Assembly: GCA_040756415.1 (NCBI GenBank)
Contig: JBFLYZ010000046.1
Location: forward strand, 1 to 29,737
Origin: JBFLYZ01 sp040756415
GTDB lineage: Bacteria > Bacteroidota > Bacteroidia > JADZBD01
Reading direction: 5' to 3'
DNA: 29,737 nt
Part shown: positions 1 through 7,306 of the stretch, one piece after another
Position numbering within the stretch: the stretch's first letter is position 1
How the letters are laid out: each line of letters begins with the position of its first letter
Translations under genes and position numbers: made by a program
The notes under the pieces: model-generated
Told to the model about the DNA's origin: nothing
The model's input: the letters and a program-made list of their open reading frames with translations, nothing else
Database searches by the model: none

Positions 1-4
1 TAAT

Positions 5-12
5 TAATTTTG
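5..12 (+). promoter_or_regulatory. Possible pckA promoter, -7 box TAATTTTG
   Basis: This is a perfect match to the Bacteroidota -7 consensus TAnnTTTG, about 113 nt before the pckA start. If used, it gives a leader of roughly 105-110 nt. That leader holds a weak hairpin around 76-100 and the palindrome CCTTTATAAAGG at 104-115 just before the start codon, so leader control is conceivable. The window starts here, so a -33 element cannot be checked. Confidence 0.4.
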
Positions 13-125
13 TTTCCCCGTTAGGGATATGTCCAAAACGGTCCAGTTCTTATAAAAAAGTAATAAAAAGGGGTGAAAAGCGTTTAAAAACGACCTTTTT
101 TGACCTTTATAAAGGAAAAACAGAT

Positions 126-1739
126 ATGAACGAATACGGAATTAGAGCTAAGGACGCCTCCATTGCACCGCTTGGACTGGCAAATGTGGAGGCAGCCTAC
201 TGGAATCTGAATGTTGCGGAATTAGTGGAAGAAACGATACTGAGGGGCGAGGGTGTGCTGACGGATACTGGCGCTCTGGCCGTAGATACCGGTGAATTCA
301 CCGGGCGCTCTCCCAAGGATAAGTTTGTAGTGTATGACGAAGTGACCAAAGACACGATCTGGTGGGGGGATGTCAACTTCAAGTTCGATGCGGCAAAGTT
401 CGAAATACTGTACAACCGCCTGACCGCTTACCTTTCCGGCAAAGAAGTATATGTGCGGGACTCTTATGCCTGCGCGGATCCGAAATACAGGCTGAACATA
501 CGCGTGGTGACCGAAACACCCTGGTCGAACCTGTTCGCCAATAACCTTTTCCTTCGCCCGACCCGCGAGGAGATACTCGATTTCAAAGCCGACTGGCACA
601 TCATCTGCGCTCCCGGTTTCAAGGCCGACCCCAAAATTGACGGCACCCGCCAGCATAATTTCACCATAATGAACTTCACCCGCAAGGTGATCATCATTGG
701 GGGCAGCGCCTATACGGGCGAGATCAAGAAAAGCATTTTCACCCTTCTTAATTATATACTGCCCCATGAAAAGGGCGTCTTGTCCATGCACTGCTCGGCC
801 AATATCGGCAAGGCGGGCGATACAGCCATCTTCTTCGGTCTGTCCGGAACGGGCAAAACCACCCTTTCGGCCGATCCTGAGCGCGGCCTGATCGGTGATG
901 ACGAACATGGCTGGGCCGATAAGACCGTTTTCAATTTTGAGGGCGGCTGCTATGCCAAGTGCGTGAACCTGACCAAGGAAAAAGAACCCCAGATCTGGGA
1001 AGCCATCAAGTTTGGCGCGCTGATCGAGAACACCGAGTTCTTTGCGGATACCAACCAGGTGGATTTCGATAACATCAGCAAGACCGAGAACACCCGTGTG
1101 GCCTATCCCATCAGCTTTATCGATAATGCTGTCGAGCCTTCGGTAGGCGCCATACCCAAGAATATTTTTTTCCTGACCTGCGATGCGTACGGAGTGCTTC
1201 CTCCCATCAGCAGGCTTACTGCAGGCCAGGCCATGTATCATTTCATATCAGGCTATACCGCCAAGGTGGCCGGAACCGAGGTAGGCATTACAGAGCCCAC
1301 GCTCACCTTCTCGGCCTGTTTCGGCAAAGCCTTTCTTCCCCTGCACCCGACCAAATATGCCGAGCTGCTGGGAAAAAAGCTAAGAGAGAACAAGGTCAAC
1401 GTGTGGCTGGTGAATACCGGCTGGACGGGCGGTGCCTATGGCACAGGCAGCCGCATGAAGCTCTCCTATACACGGGCCATGATCACGGCCGCCCTGAACG
1501 GTGACCTGGATAAAGTAAAATATGAAACGCTTCCCGTGTTCGGGCTGCAGATGCCGGTAACATGCCCTCAGGTGCCTGCCGAGCTGCTCAACCCGCGCAA
1601 TACCTGGAAAGATAAGGACGCGTATGACGCGAAGGCGAACCACCTGGCGGCCGCTTTCGTGAAGAATTTTGAACAGTATGCCAGTGCAGCAAACGATGAG
1701 ATTACGGCAGCCGCCCCTAAAGTGGCTGTGAACGCTTAA
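126..1739 (+). CDS. pckA: Phosphoenolpyruvate carboxykinase (ATP)
   Basis: This enzyme converts oxaloacetate and ATP to phosphoenolpyruvate, CO2 and ADP, the entry step of gluconeogenesis, in the cytoplasm. The 537-aa protein has the normal family length. Visible motifs are the substrate-binding FTGRSPKDKF (residues 58-67), the P-loop GLSGTGKT (238-245), the metal-binding GDDEHGW segment (257-263) and the conserved arginine in ENTRVAYP (residue 324). A P-loop together with the GDDEHGW motif marks the ATP-dependent family rather than the GTP enzyme. No Shine-Dalgarno precedes the start; the upstream sequence is A-rich, as is usual in Bacteroidota. The gene stands alone: a strong intrinsic terminator follows 23 nt after the stop codon, and a separate promoter box serves rsmE. 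Confidence 0.97.
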   Translation: MNEYGIRAKDASIAPLGLANVEAAYWNLNVAELVEETILRGEGVLTDTGALAVDTGEFTGRSPKDKFVVYDEVTKDTIWWGDVNFKFDAAKFEILYNRLTAYLSGKEVYVRDSYACADPKYRLNIRVVTETPWSNLFANNLFLRPTREEILDFKADWHIICAPGFKADPKIDGTRQHNFTIMNFTRKVIIIGGSAYTGEIKKSIFTLLNYILPHEKGVLSMHCSANIGKAGDTAIFFGLSGTGKTTLSADPERGLIGDDEHGWADKTVFNFEGGCYAKCVNLTKEKEPQIWEAIKFGALIENTEFFADTNQVDFDNISKTENTRVAYPISFIDNAVEPSVGAIPKNIFFLTCDAYGVLPPISRLTAGQAMYHFISGYTAKVAGTEVGITEPTLTFSACFGKAFLPLHPTKYAELLGKKLRENKVNVWLVNTGWTGGAYGTGSRMKLSYTRAMITAALNGDLDKVKYETLPVFGLQMPVTCPQVPAELLNPRNTWKDKDAYDAKANHLAAAFVKNFEQYASAANDEITAAAPKVAVNA

Positions 1740-1762
1740 CGTTTTTTTGCCTGGTTTTTGGT

Positions 1763-1794
1763 AGAGGGCGGTCGGCTAACCGCCCTCTTTTTTT
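1763..1794 (+). terminator. Intrinsic terminator after pckA
   Basis: A perfect 10-bp stem (AGAGGGCGGT, 1763-1772, with ACCGCCCTCT, 1779-1788) encloses a 6-nt loop and runs straight into a seven-T tract (1788-1794). It ends the pckA transcript just before the rsmE promoter box. Confidence 0.92.
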
Positions 1795-1801
1795 ATCCCT
1801 T

Positions 1802-1809
1802 TATATTTG
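1802..1809 (+). promoter_or_regulatory. rsmE promoter, -7 box TATATTTG
   Basis: This perfect TAnnTTTG box lies directly after the pckA terminator and only 7 nt before the rsmE ATG at 1817. A transcript from it would have almost no 5' leader. I see no convincing -33 element. Confidence 0.55.
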
Positions 1810-1816
1810 CCTGTTT

Positions 1817-2515
1817 ATGCAGCTTTTTTTTGCTCCCGATATTGACACGGACCCTGTTCTCCCTGAAGAAGAGGCCCGTCATGCGGTGGGCGTATTGCGC
1901 CTCAGGGCAGGCGATATGATCTCCATCGTTGATGGCAGGGGCGGCTTTTACCGGGCGGAGCTGGTGCAGGCCGATATCAGAAAATGCCAGGTCAGGATAC
2001 TGGAGCAAAAAAGGGACTTTGGTAAAAGGCATCACTATCTCCATATCGCCTGCGCCCCTACCAAGAACATCGACCGTTATGAGTGGTTCCTGGAGAAAGC
2101 CACGGAAATGGGGATCGATGAGATCACTCCCCTGCTTTGCCACCGTTCCGAGCGGGATACGGTAAAAACAGAACGATTGAATAAGATACTGGTCTCGGCC
2201 ATGAAGCAATCGGTGAAGGCTTACCTGCCCCGGCTCAATGAAATGAGCAGTTTCAAAGAACTGATAAGAACGGATTTCGGGGGCAGGAAATACCTAGCGC
2301 ACTGCCAACCCGGTGAAAAATCCCTCTTGAAGGACGTATATGTCAAAGGCCAGGACGCGCTCGTGCTGGTCGGCCCGGAAGGAGACTTTACGGATGAGGA
2401 AGTGAAGGCGGCCGCGGCCAGCGGTTTTATCCAGGTCAGCCTGGGACCTTCGCGTCTCAGAACGGAAACCGCAGCGCTGGCCGCCTGCCATACGATCAAC
2501 CTGATAAATCAGTAA
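1817..2515 (+). CDS. rsmE: 16S rRNA m3U1498 methyltransferase RsmE
   Basis: RsmE uses S-adenosylmethionine to methylate N3 of U1498 in 16S rRNA, near the decoding site of the assembled 30S subunit. The 232-aa protein has the usual length. The N-terminal PUA-like part contains HAVGVLRLRAGD (22-33). The SPOUT domain shows EKATEMG (93-99), the conserved SERD (111-114), GPEGDFT (186-192) and the cofactor-knot motif LGPSRLRTETAA (209-220), where many homologues have LGxRILRTETA. The start is the ATG 7 nt after a TAnnTTTG box. The stop codon TAA (2513-2515) forms the first bases of the promoter box of the next gene, so rsmE and the DUF4159 gene are adjacent but probably also separately promoted. 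Confidence 0.95.
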   Translation: MQLFFAPDIDTDPVLPEEEARHAVGVLRLRAGDMISIVDGRGGFYRAELVQADIRKCQVRILEQKRDFGKRHHYLHIACAPTKNIDRYEWFLEKATEMGIDEITPLLCHRSERDTVKTERLNKILVSAMKQSVKAYLPRLNEMSSFKELIRTDFGGRKYLAHCQPGEKSLLKDVYVKGQDALVLVGPEGDFTDEEVKAAAASGFIQVSLGPSRLRTETAALAACHTINLINQ

Positions 2516-2520
2516 ATTTG
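2513..2520 (+). promoter_or_regulatory. Promoter box TAAATTTG overlapping the rsmE stop codon
   Basis: A perfect TAnnTTTG box whose first three bases are the rsmE stop codon. It lies 5 nt before the ATG of the DUF4159 gene, implying an essentially leaderless transcript in addition to any read-through from rsmE. Confidence 0.45.
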
Positions 2521-2525
2521 TATTG

Positions 2526-3200
2526 ATGAGAAGGTTCGTTCAACTTTTCGCTTTGTTTGTTCTGTGCGCTTCCTTTGGGCCAGCGCCTACTTACCAGATC
2601 GCATTGCTGAAGTACAGCGGGGGAGGCGACTGGTATTCCAACCTGGAGACATCGCTTCCCAATCTCATCAAGTTCTGTAATGATAACCTGAACGCCAACA
2701 TCAACCCCGAGCAGGCTATAGTGGAGGTGGGCAGCCCGGATATTTACAATTATCCCTTCATCCATATGACGGGCCACGGGAACGTGGTGTTCAACGCCCA
2801 GGAGGTGGAGAACCTGCGCAACTACCTTATAGGCGGAGGTTTTCTGCATATCTCCGATAACTACGGCATGGATAAGTTCATCCGGCCACAGATGAAAAAG
2901 GTTTTTCCCGAGCTCGATTTCGTGGAGCTGCCCTTCTCGCATCCCATCTATCACCAGAAGTTCGATTTTCCCAACGGCTTGCCCAAGATACACGAGCACG
3001 ATAAGGGCGACCCGAAGGGGTATGGTCTTATCTATAACGGCCGCCTGGTCTGCTTTTACGATTTTGAGTGCGACCTGGGCGATGGATGGGAGGATTTCGA
3101 GGTACACAAGGATTCGCCCGAGAAGCATGAGCAGGCCCTTAAGATGGGCGCCAACATCATCCAGTACGTGCTGATGGGCGGCAACGAGGCAAAGAAATAA
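2526..3200 (+). CDS. DUF4159 domain-containing exported protein
   Basis: This is a 224-aa protein with an N-terminal hydrophobic segment (about residues 4-18) suggesting export. The rest matches DUF4159, which has a flavodoxin/class-I glutamine-amidotransferase-like fold. Typical features are YSGGGDWYSN (30-39), the central HMTGHGNVVF (80-89), the glycine turn GGGFLHISDNYG (103-114) and FSHPIYH (137-143). The biochemical role is unknown; DUF4159 proteins often sit beside MoxR/BatA-type or membrane-complex genes, but none is present here. I chose the ATG at 2526 over an in-frame TTG one codon earlier because the ATG lies 5 nt after the promoter box. The gene converges on ppa, which ends 54 nt downstream; only a 5-bp AAGCC/GGCTT hairpin (3216-3228) lies between, without a T tract. 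Confidence 0.85.
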   Translation: MRRFVQLFALFVLCASFGPAPTYQIALLKYSGGGDWYSNLETSLPNLIKFCNDNLNANINPEQAIVEVGSPDIYNYPFIHMTGHGNVVFNAQEVENLRNYLIGGGFLHISDNYGMDKFIRPQMKKVFPELDFVELPFSHPIYHQKFDFPNGLPKIHEHDKGDPKGYGLIYNGRLVCFYDFECDLGDGWEDFEVHKDSPEKHEQALKMGANIIQYVLMGGNEAKK

Positions 3201-3254
3201 CCCTTTATTTATTATAAGCCACCGGCTTCCGCTTTCTTCGTGCGGCCATCCGGT

Positions 3255-3866
3255 TCATTTCTGAAAGTGAAAGCGATAATCCGCCATCGCTTTCATGATC
3301 ACCTCCTTTGCTTCTTCCCTTCCGTATACGTTCGTGATCTCGCAGGTGCTTGCCTCACCGGGCAGGTTCTTGTACGTAAGAAAATAATGCCTCAGGCGGT
3401 TGACGTAATAGGCGGGGCAATCAGAGAGGTCCTTCCAGAGTTCGGCAAACTCATCGCCCTTCATCACGGCAATGATCTTGTCGTCCGCCTCGCCCTTGTC
3501 GAGCAGGCGAAATCCCCCTATCGGAATGGCTTTCAGCAGGATGTCGCCATGCGCAATGGTATGCTCGCTCAGCACGCAGATATCGAGCGGGTCGCCATCG
3601 CCTTTTGCCACCTGCTTTCCCGATCGGTCAGCGGCCAGGGCCGCAATGTTCTCAGCGCAATAGGTCTGCGGAATGAAACCATACAGGGAAGGCACTACAT
3701 TGGAGAATTTCTGCGGCCGGTCTATCTTCAGGTATCCGCTTTGCTTGTCGATCTCGTACTTGATCGTATCGGTGGGAACGATCTCGATGAAAGCGGTGAC
3801 CAGCTCAGGGGCTTCTTCGCCCGCGCTGATGCCGTGCCAGGGATGTGCTTTGAAGTGTGAAGGCAT
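3255..3866 (-). CDS. ppa: Inorganic pyrophosphatase, family I
   Basis: This enzyme hydrolyses the pyrophosphate released by biosynthetic reactions to two phosphates, in the cytoplasm with Mg2+. The 203-aa protein carries the family I metal-binding signature DGDPLD (90-95) and the second conserved block KGEADDK (124-130). The N-terminal Lys/Glu region and the Tyr-rich GFIPQTYC segment (63-70) are also in place. The gene is the last of a compact minus-strand operon: its ATG lies 1 nt after the stop of the NTR-like gene, so it is probably translated by coupling. Aminoacyl-tRNA synthesis by HisRS from the same operon releases pyrophosphate, a loose functional link that may be coincidental. Confidence 0.95.
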   Translation of the reverse strand: MPSHFKAHPWHGISAGEEAPELVTAFIEIVPTDTIKYEIDKQSGYLKIDRPQKFSNVVPSLYGFIPQTYCAENIAALAADRSGKQVAKGDGDPLDICVLSEHTIAHGDILLKAIPIGGFRLLDKGEADDKIIAVMKGDEFAELWKDLSDCPAYYVNRLRHYFLTYKNLPGEASTCEITNVYGREEAKEVIMKAMADYRFHFQK

Positions 3867-3867
3867 G

Positions 3868-4431
3868 TCAGAGGAATTTTTTAAGCAGTATATAGAACAG
3901 CACCAGGATGGGGAGGGAACCCAGGAAGAGCCACAGTATGGTGTATCCTTTAGGTTTCAGCAGCTCGCGCTCGGGAAAGGGGTCTTGTTCGCGCTCTTTG
4001 CCAAAGGCTTGTAAACCCAGGTTCTTTTCCAGGTAGTCCGCTTCTTCCGCAAAGGTCGACCGGTTGCTCACCACATACAGGTCCTGCTCCCCTTCGGCCG
4101 GTTTTTTCCGGCTCCGGCTGCAGAACTCAACCCCCGGCTCCCCGAAACGGGTATAGCGGGCATAAATGATCCATTCCTCGCCTTTAGCGAACGACATGCG
4201 GCAATCGCTGGAATCGTCAAAGCTCAGCCAGGCGTTTTTTCCCGATTTGCCCTTGTACAGCTCATGAATGGAAAACAACACCGTGCTCTTATGCACGGAA
4301 TCGACCTTTCCTGTAAAAATAATATGGTATTCACCGGTCTGTTCTTTGCTGATCGTGCCGGCCGGGGAGCAATCGCAGGCAAAAGTGTTTGAAGCGAACA
4401 GGATAAGAGCTAAAAAGAGCAGGTGCCGCAT
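3868..4431 (-). CDS. Secreted TIMP/NTR-like protein with C-terminal membrane anchor
   Basis: This 187-aa protein begins with a signal peptide (residues 1-18) ending at a Cys-x-Cys motif (ACDCSPAGT, 18-26). It continues with an IIFTGKVDSV strand and a pattern of further cysteines like that of netrin/TIMP-type domains, whose mature N-terminus is also Cys-x-Cys. The first Cys could instead be a lipidation site. A hydrophobic helix (about 163-183) followed by KKFL closes the protein, suggesting a single-pass anchor with the domain outside the cytoplasm. I chose the ATG at 4431 rather than an upstream in-frame TTG at 4437; the ATG lies 2 nt after the hutH stop. Its function is not known. An NTR-like fold is a motif-level inference. 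Confidence 0.6.
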   Translation of the reverse strand: MRHLLFLALILFASNTFACDCSPAGTISKEQTGEYHIIFTGKVDSVHKSTVLFSIHELYKGKSGKNAWLSFDDSSDCRMSFAKGEEWIIYARYTRFGEPGVEFCSRSRKKPAEGEQDLYVVSNRSTFAEEADYLEKNLGLQAFGKEREQDPFPERELLKPKGYTILWLFLGSLPILVLFYILLKKFL

Positions 4432-4433
4432 TT

Positions 4434-5921
4434 TCAAAGCCCCTTCGTCAGGAATGATATGCTCTTTTCTATGGCGGTGTACATGATCTCATCGCTTTTG
4501 ATAAAGGCCACCTGTTTGCGATAGGCGGAGATCATTTTTTCAAGGACCGCGGATGAGCGGAGCGGCCTGCGGAACTCCAGGGCCTGGGCCGCGGTGAAGA
4601 GCTCGATGGCCAGCACGCGCTGGGTATTCTCGATCACATCCATGCACTTCACGGCCGCGTTGGCGCCCATGCTTACGTGATCTTCCTGGCCGTTGGACGA
4701 CACAATGGAATCCACCGATGCGGGAGTGCATAGCTGCTTGTTCCTGCTGACTATAGAGGCGGCCGTGTACTGGGGTATCATAAAGCCGCTGTTCAGCCCG
4801 GGCTCAGCCACCAGGAAGGGAGGCAGGCCCCGCTGGCCGGAGATGAGCAGGTAGGTCCTGCGCTCGGAGATGCTGGCCAGCTCGGCAATGGCAATAGCCA
4901 GGAAATCCAGGGTCAGCGCAAGGGGCTGTCCGTGGAAATTACCTCCGGAAATGATGCGGTCCGCTTCAGGAAAAACAGTAGGGTTATCGGTAACCGAGTT
5001 GACCTCCATCAGGATGGTCTTCAGTGCATAGTCGATCGCGCTCCATGACGCCCCGTGCACCTGCGGTACGCACCGGAAGGAATAGGGATCCTGCACATGC
5101 TGTTTTTTGCGGCTGATGATGGCGCTGCCTTCCAGGTGATCGCGTATTTCCTGCGCCACGAAAAGCTGGCCGATATGCGCGCGCACGGAATGGATGAGCA
5201 CGTCAAAGGGATCGATGCGCCCGTCAAAGGCATCCAGCGAAAGGGCGGCAATCTTGTTGGCGGAGATAAGCAACTGCTGGGCCTGCATAACGCACCATAC
5301 CGCGTAGGCGCCCATGAATTGTGTTCCGTTCAGCAGGGCAAGGGCTTCTTTGGAACGGAACTTAAGCGGCCTGAGCTTTATCTTTTTCAGGGCTGCGGCC
5401 GCGGGCACTTTTTGTCCTTCATAGTTCACTTCGCCTTCCCCGATAAGGGGCAGGCAGAGGTGGGCGAGGGGAGCCAGGTCGCCCGAAGCGCCCAGTGATC
5501 CCTGTTCGTAGACCACCGGCAATACATCGTTATTGAAGAGCGCTATCAGCGCCTCCACCGTTTCGGTTTGCACGCCCGAGTAACCGTAGCTCAGCGAGCG
5601 GATCTTCAGCAGCAGCATGAGCTTCACGATCTCGCGGGGTACCTCAGGGCCGGTGCCGCAGGCGTGGGAGCGGATCAGGTTCTCCTGCAGCTTTTCCAGG
5701 TCTTTTTCGGCTATGGTAGTATTGTGCAGCGAGCCGAAACCCGTATTGATGCCGTAGATCGGCTCCCTGATGTTCTTTAGCTTTTTGTCCAGGTACTCGC
5801 GGCAGCGTTCGATCTTTTTCCTGGCCGTGCCGGATAATGCCAGCTTCCGGCCCTCGCGAACGATCTCCCCGATGGTTTCAAAATCAAGTACCTTGTCAGG
5901 GTCTATTTTGTGCGTGCTCAT
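4434..5921 (-). CDS. hutH: Histidine ammonia-lyase family enzyme
   Basis: Enzymes of this family remove ammonia from histidine to give urocanate, using the self-made MIO cofactor. The 495-aa protein shows the MIO-forming ASG triad in GSLGASGDLAP (141-151), the catalytic-loop YGINTGFGS (56-64), NLIRSHACG (81-89) with the Ser-His pair typical of histidine substrates, QDPYSFRCVPQVHG (277-290) and QEDHVSMG (412-419). The last two are hallmark histidase blocks. The ATG overlaps the hisS stop by 4 nt (ATGA). No hutU, hutI or hutG is within the window, so a full histidine-degradation pathway is not encoded here. A tyrosine/phenylalanine ammonia-lyase role, as in flexirubin or aryl-polyene clusters, is the main alternative, but no such cluster is present. 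Confidence 0.88.
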   Translation of the reverse strand: MSTHKIDPDKVLDFETIGEIVREGRKLALSGTARKKIERCREYLDKKLKNIREPIYGINTGFGSLHNTTIAEKDLEKLQENLIRSHACGTGPEVPREIVKLMLLLKIRSLSYGYSGVQTETVEALIALFNNDVLPVVYEQGSLGASGDLAPLAHLCLPLIGEGEVNYEGQKVPAAAALKKIKLRPLKFRSKEALALLNGTQFMGAYAVWCVMQAQQLLISANKIAALSLDAFDGRIDPFDVLIHSVRAHIGQLFVAQEIRDHLEGSAIISRKKQHVQDPYSFRCVPQVHGASWSAIDYALKTILMEVNSVTDNPTVFPEADRIISGGNFHGQPLALTLDFLAIAIAELASISERRTYLLISGQRGLPPFLVAEPGLNSGFMIPQYTAASIVSRNKQLCTPASVDSIVSSNGQEDHVSMGANAAVKCMDVIENTQRVLAIELFTAAQALEFRRPLRSSAVLEKMISAYRKQVAFIKSDEIMYTAIEKSISFLTKGL

Positions 5922-7306
5922 TTCAATAGATGGATGATCTCTTCGATCTTCATTTTTTTCTGCTCCCCTGTGCCCATGTTCTTCAGGCCCAGCACCCCGC
6001 TCTGCATCTCATCGCTGCCCACCACCGCCACATAAGGGATCTGCTTTTTATTGGCGTAATCGAACTGCTTGCTGATCTTCTTCACCACATCGGGGTAGAT
6101 CTCGGTATTGATGCCGGCCGCCCTTGCTTTTGCCGCAAGCGGGATGCAGAAATCGCGTTCCTTTTCACCGAAGTGCGCGAAAAGCAGTTTGGTCGTTTGT
6201 GACGTGTAGTCGATCTTGTCGAAAAGGTTCAGCTCGTTCATCACATCGAATATCCTGTCAATACCGAAAGAGATGCCCACCCCTGAAACATTAGGCAGGC
6301 CGAAAATGCCGGTCAGGTCATCGTAGCGGCCCCCACCGCAGATGCTGCCGATCTGCACATCGTTGGCTTTTACTTCGAAAATGGCGCCAGTATAGTAGTT
6401 AAGGCCGCGGGCCAGGGTGATGTCAAGAGAGATGTGAGATGTGAGATGTGAAATGTGAGACAGTGCCGAGAAAACGTATTCCAGCTCGTTAATCCCTTTC
6501 AGGCCGGTTTCTGATTCTGAAAGCAGGTTTGCAATGGAATTCAATTTTTCCTGATTTGTTCCTTGTAACCGAAACAGGGGCTTCAGCTTGTCAACAGCAG
6601 GCTTTGAAACTCCTTTCGCCAGCAGCTCTTCCATCACTTTTTCTTCTCCGATCTTGTCAAGTTTATCGATCGCGACCGTTATATCCACGATCCTGTCTTT
6701 TTCTCCTATCACTTCGGCAATCCCGGACAGGATCTTCCTGTTGTTGATCTTAATCGTGACCGAAACGCCAAGCCTGCCAAACACCTCATCGATCATTTGC
6801 GTCAGCTCGATCTCATTAAGCAGCGAATCGCTCCCGATCACATCCGCATCGCACTGGTAGAATTCCCTGTAGCGGCCTTTCTGGGGTTTGTCTGCCCGCC
6901 AAACGGGTTGTATCTGGTAGCGTTTGAAGGGAAAAGAGATCTGGCTCTGATACTGTACAACATAACGTGCGAAAGGAACTGTTAGATCATATCTCAAGCC
7001 TTTTTCAGAGACCATTAAAGCCAGTTGAGATGAAGTAATTTTTGTAAAATCTATAGTTTCACCGTGTTCTCTAATGACAAAATCCCAAAAGTCTCCACTA
7101 TCAATAATTTTATATAAAAGCTTATCTCCTTCTTCACCATACTTTCCCATTAGAGTAGAGAGATTCTCCATGGCGGGCGTTTCTATGGGCTGGTAGCCGT
7201 AGCGCTGGAAAACGGTGCGTATGGTATCGAAAATATAATTCCTTCTCACCATCTCTACCGGTGAGAAATCGCGCGTGCCTCTGGGGATGGATGGTTTCTG
7301 GGCCAT
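5918..7306 (-). CDS. hisS: Histidyl-tRNA synthetase
   Basis: HisRS is a class II synthetase that charges tRNA-His. The 462-aa protein has motif 1 around residues 40-60, motif 2 with GRYREFYQCDADVIG (144-158), the HisA motif LARGLNYYTG (298-307), the HisB block CGGGRYDDL (323-331), motif 3 GVGISFGIDRI (342-352) and a C-terminal anticodon-binding domain from about 368. Two oddities stand out. The DNA for roughly residues 48-105 (6990-7165) is far more AT-rich than its surroundings. A heptanucleotide tandem repeat at 6429-6460 encodes a Ser/His/Ile-rich insert (283-293) just before the HisA motif. The ATG shares one base with the kelch gene stop (TAATG), and the end overlaps hutH by 4 nt. It is likely functional, since all motifs are intact. 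Confidence 0.96.
   Translation of the reverse strand: MAQKPSIPRGTRDFSPVEMVRRNYIFDTIRTVFQRYGYQPIETPAMENLSTLMGKYGEEGDKLLYKIIDSGDFWDFVIREHGETIDFTKITSSQLALMVSEKGLRYDLTVPFARYVVQYQSQISFPFKRYQIQPVWRADKPQKGRYREFYQCDADVIGSDSLLNEIELTQMIDEVFGRLGVSVTIKINNRKILSGIAEVIGEKDRIVDITVAIDKLDKIGEEKVMEELLAKGVSKPAVDKLKPLFRLQGTNQEKLNSIANLLSESETGLKGINELEYVFSALSHISHLTSHISLDITLARGLNYYTGAIFEVKANDVQIGSICGGGRYDDLTGIFGLPNVSGVGISFGIDRIFDVMNELNLFDKIDYTSQTTKLLFAHFGEKERDFCIPLAAKARAAGINTEIYPDVVKKISKQFDYANKKQIPYVAVVGSDEMQSGVLGLKNMGTGEQKKMKIEEIIHLLK
6429..6460 (+). repeat. Heptanucleotide tandem repeat inside hisS
   Basis: Three perfect copies of GAGATGT (6429-6449) are followed by one copy with a single change (GAAATGT, 6450-6456) and a partial fifth. 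On the coding strand this gives the peptide SHISHLTSHIS. Gain or loss of one unit would shift the hisS reading frame; only changes by three units keep it. Confidence 0.9.

Noticed and set aside
222..1241. Long minus-strand open frame antisense to pckA
   Set aside because: It lies entirely within pckA, whose protein shows every catalytic motif; the antisense product has no recognisable domain and reflects the high G+C codon pattern.
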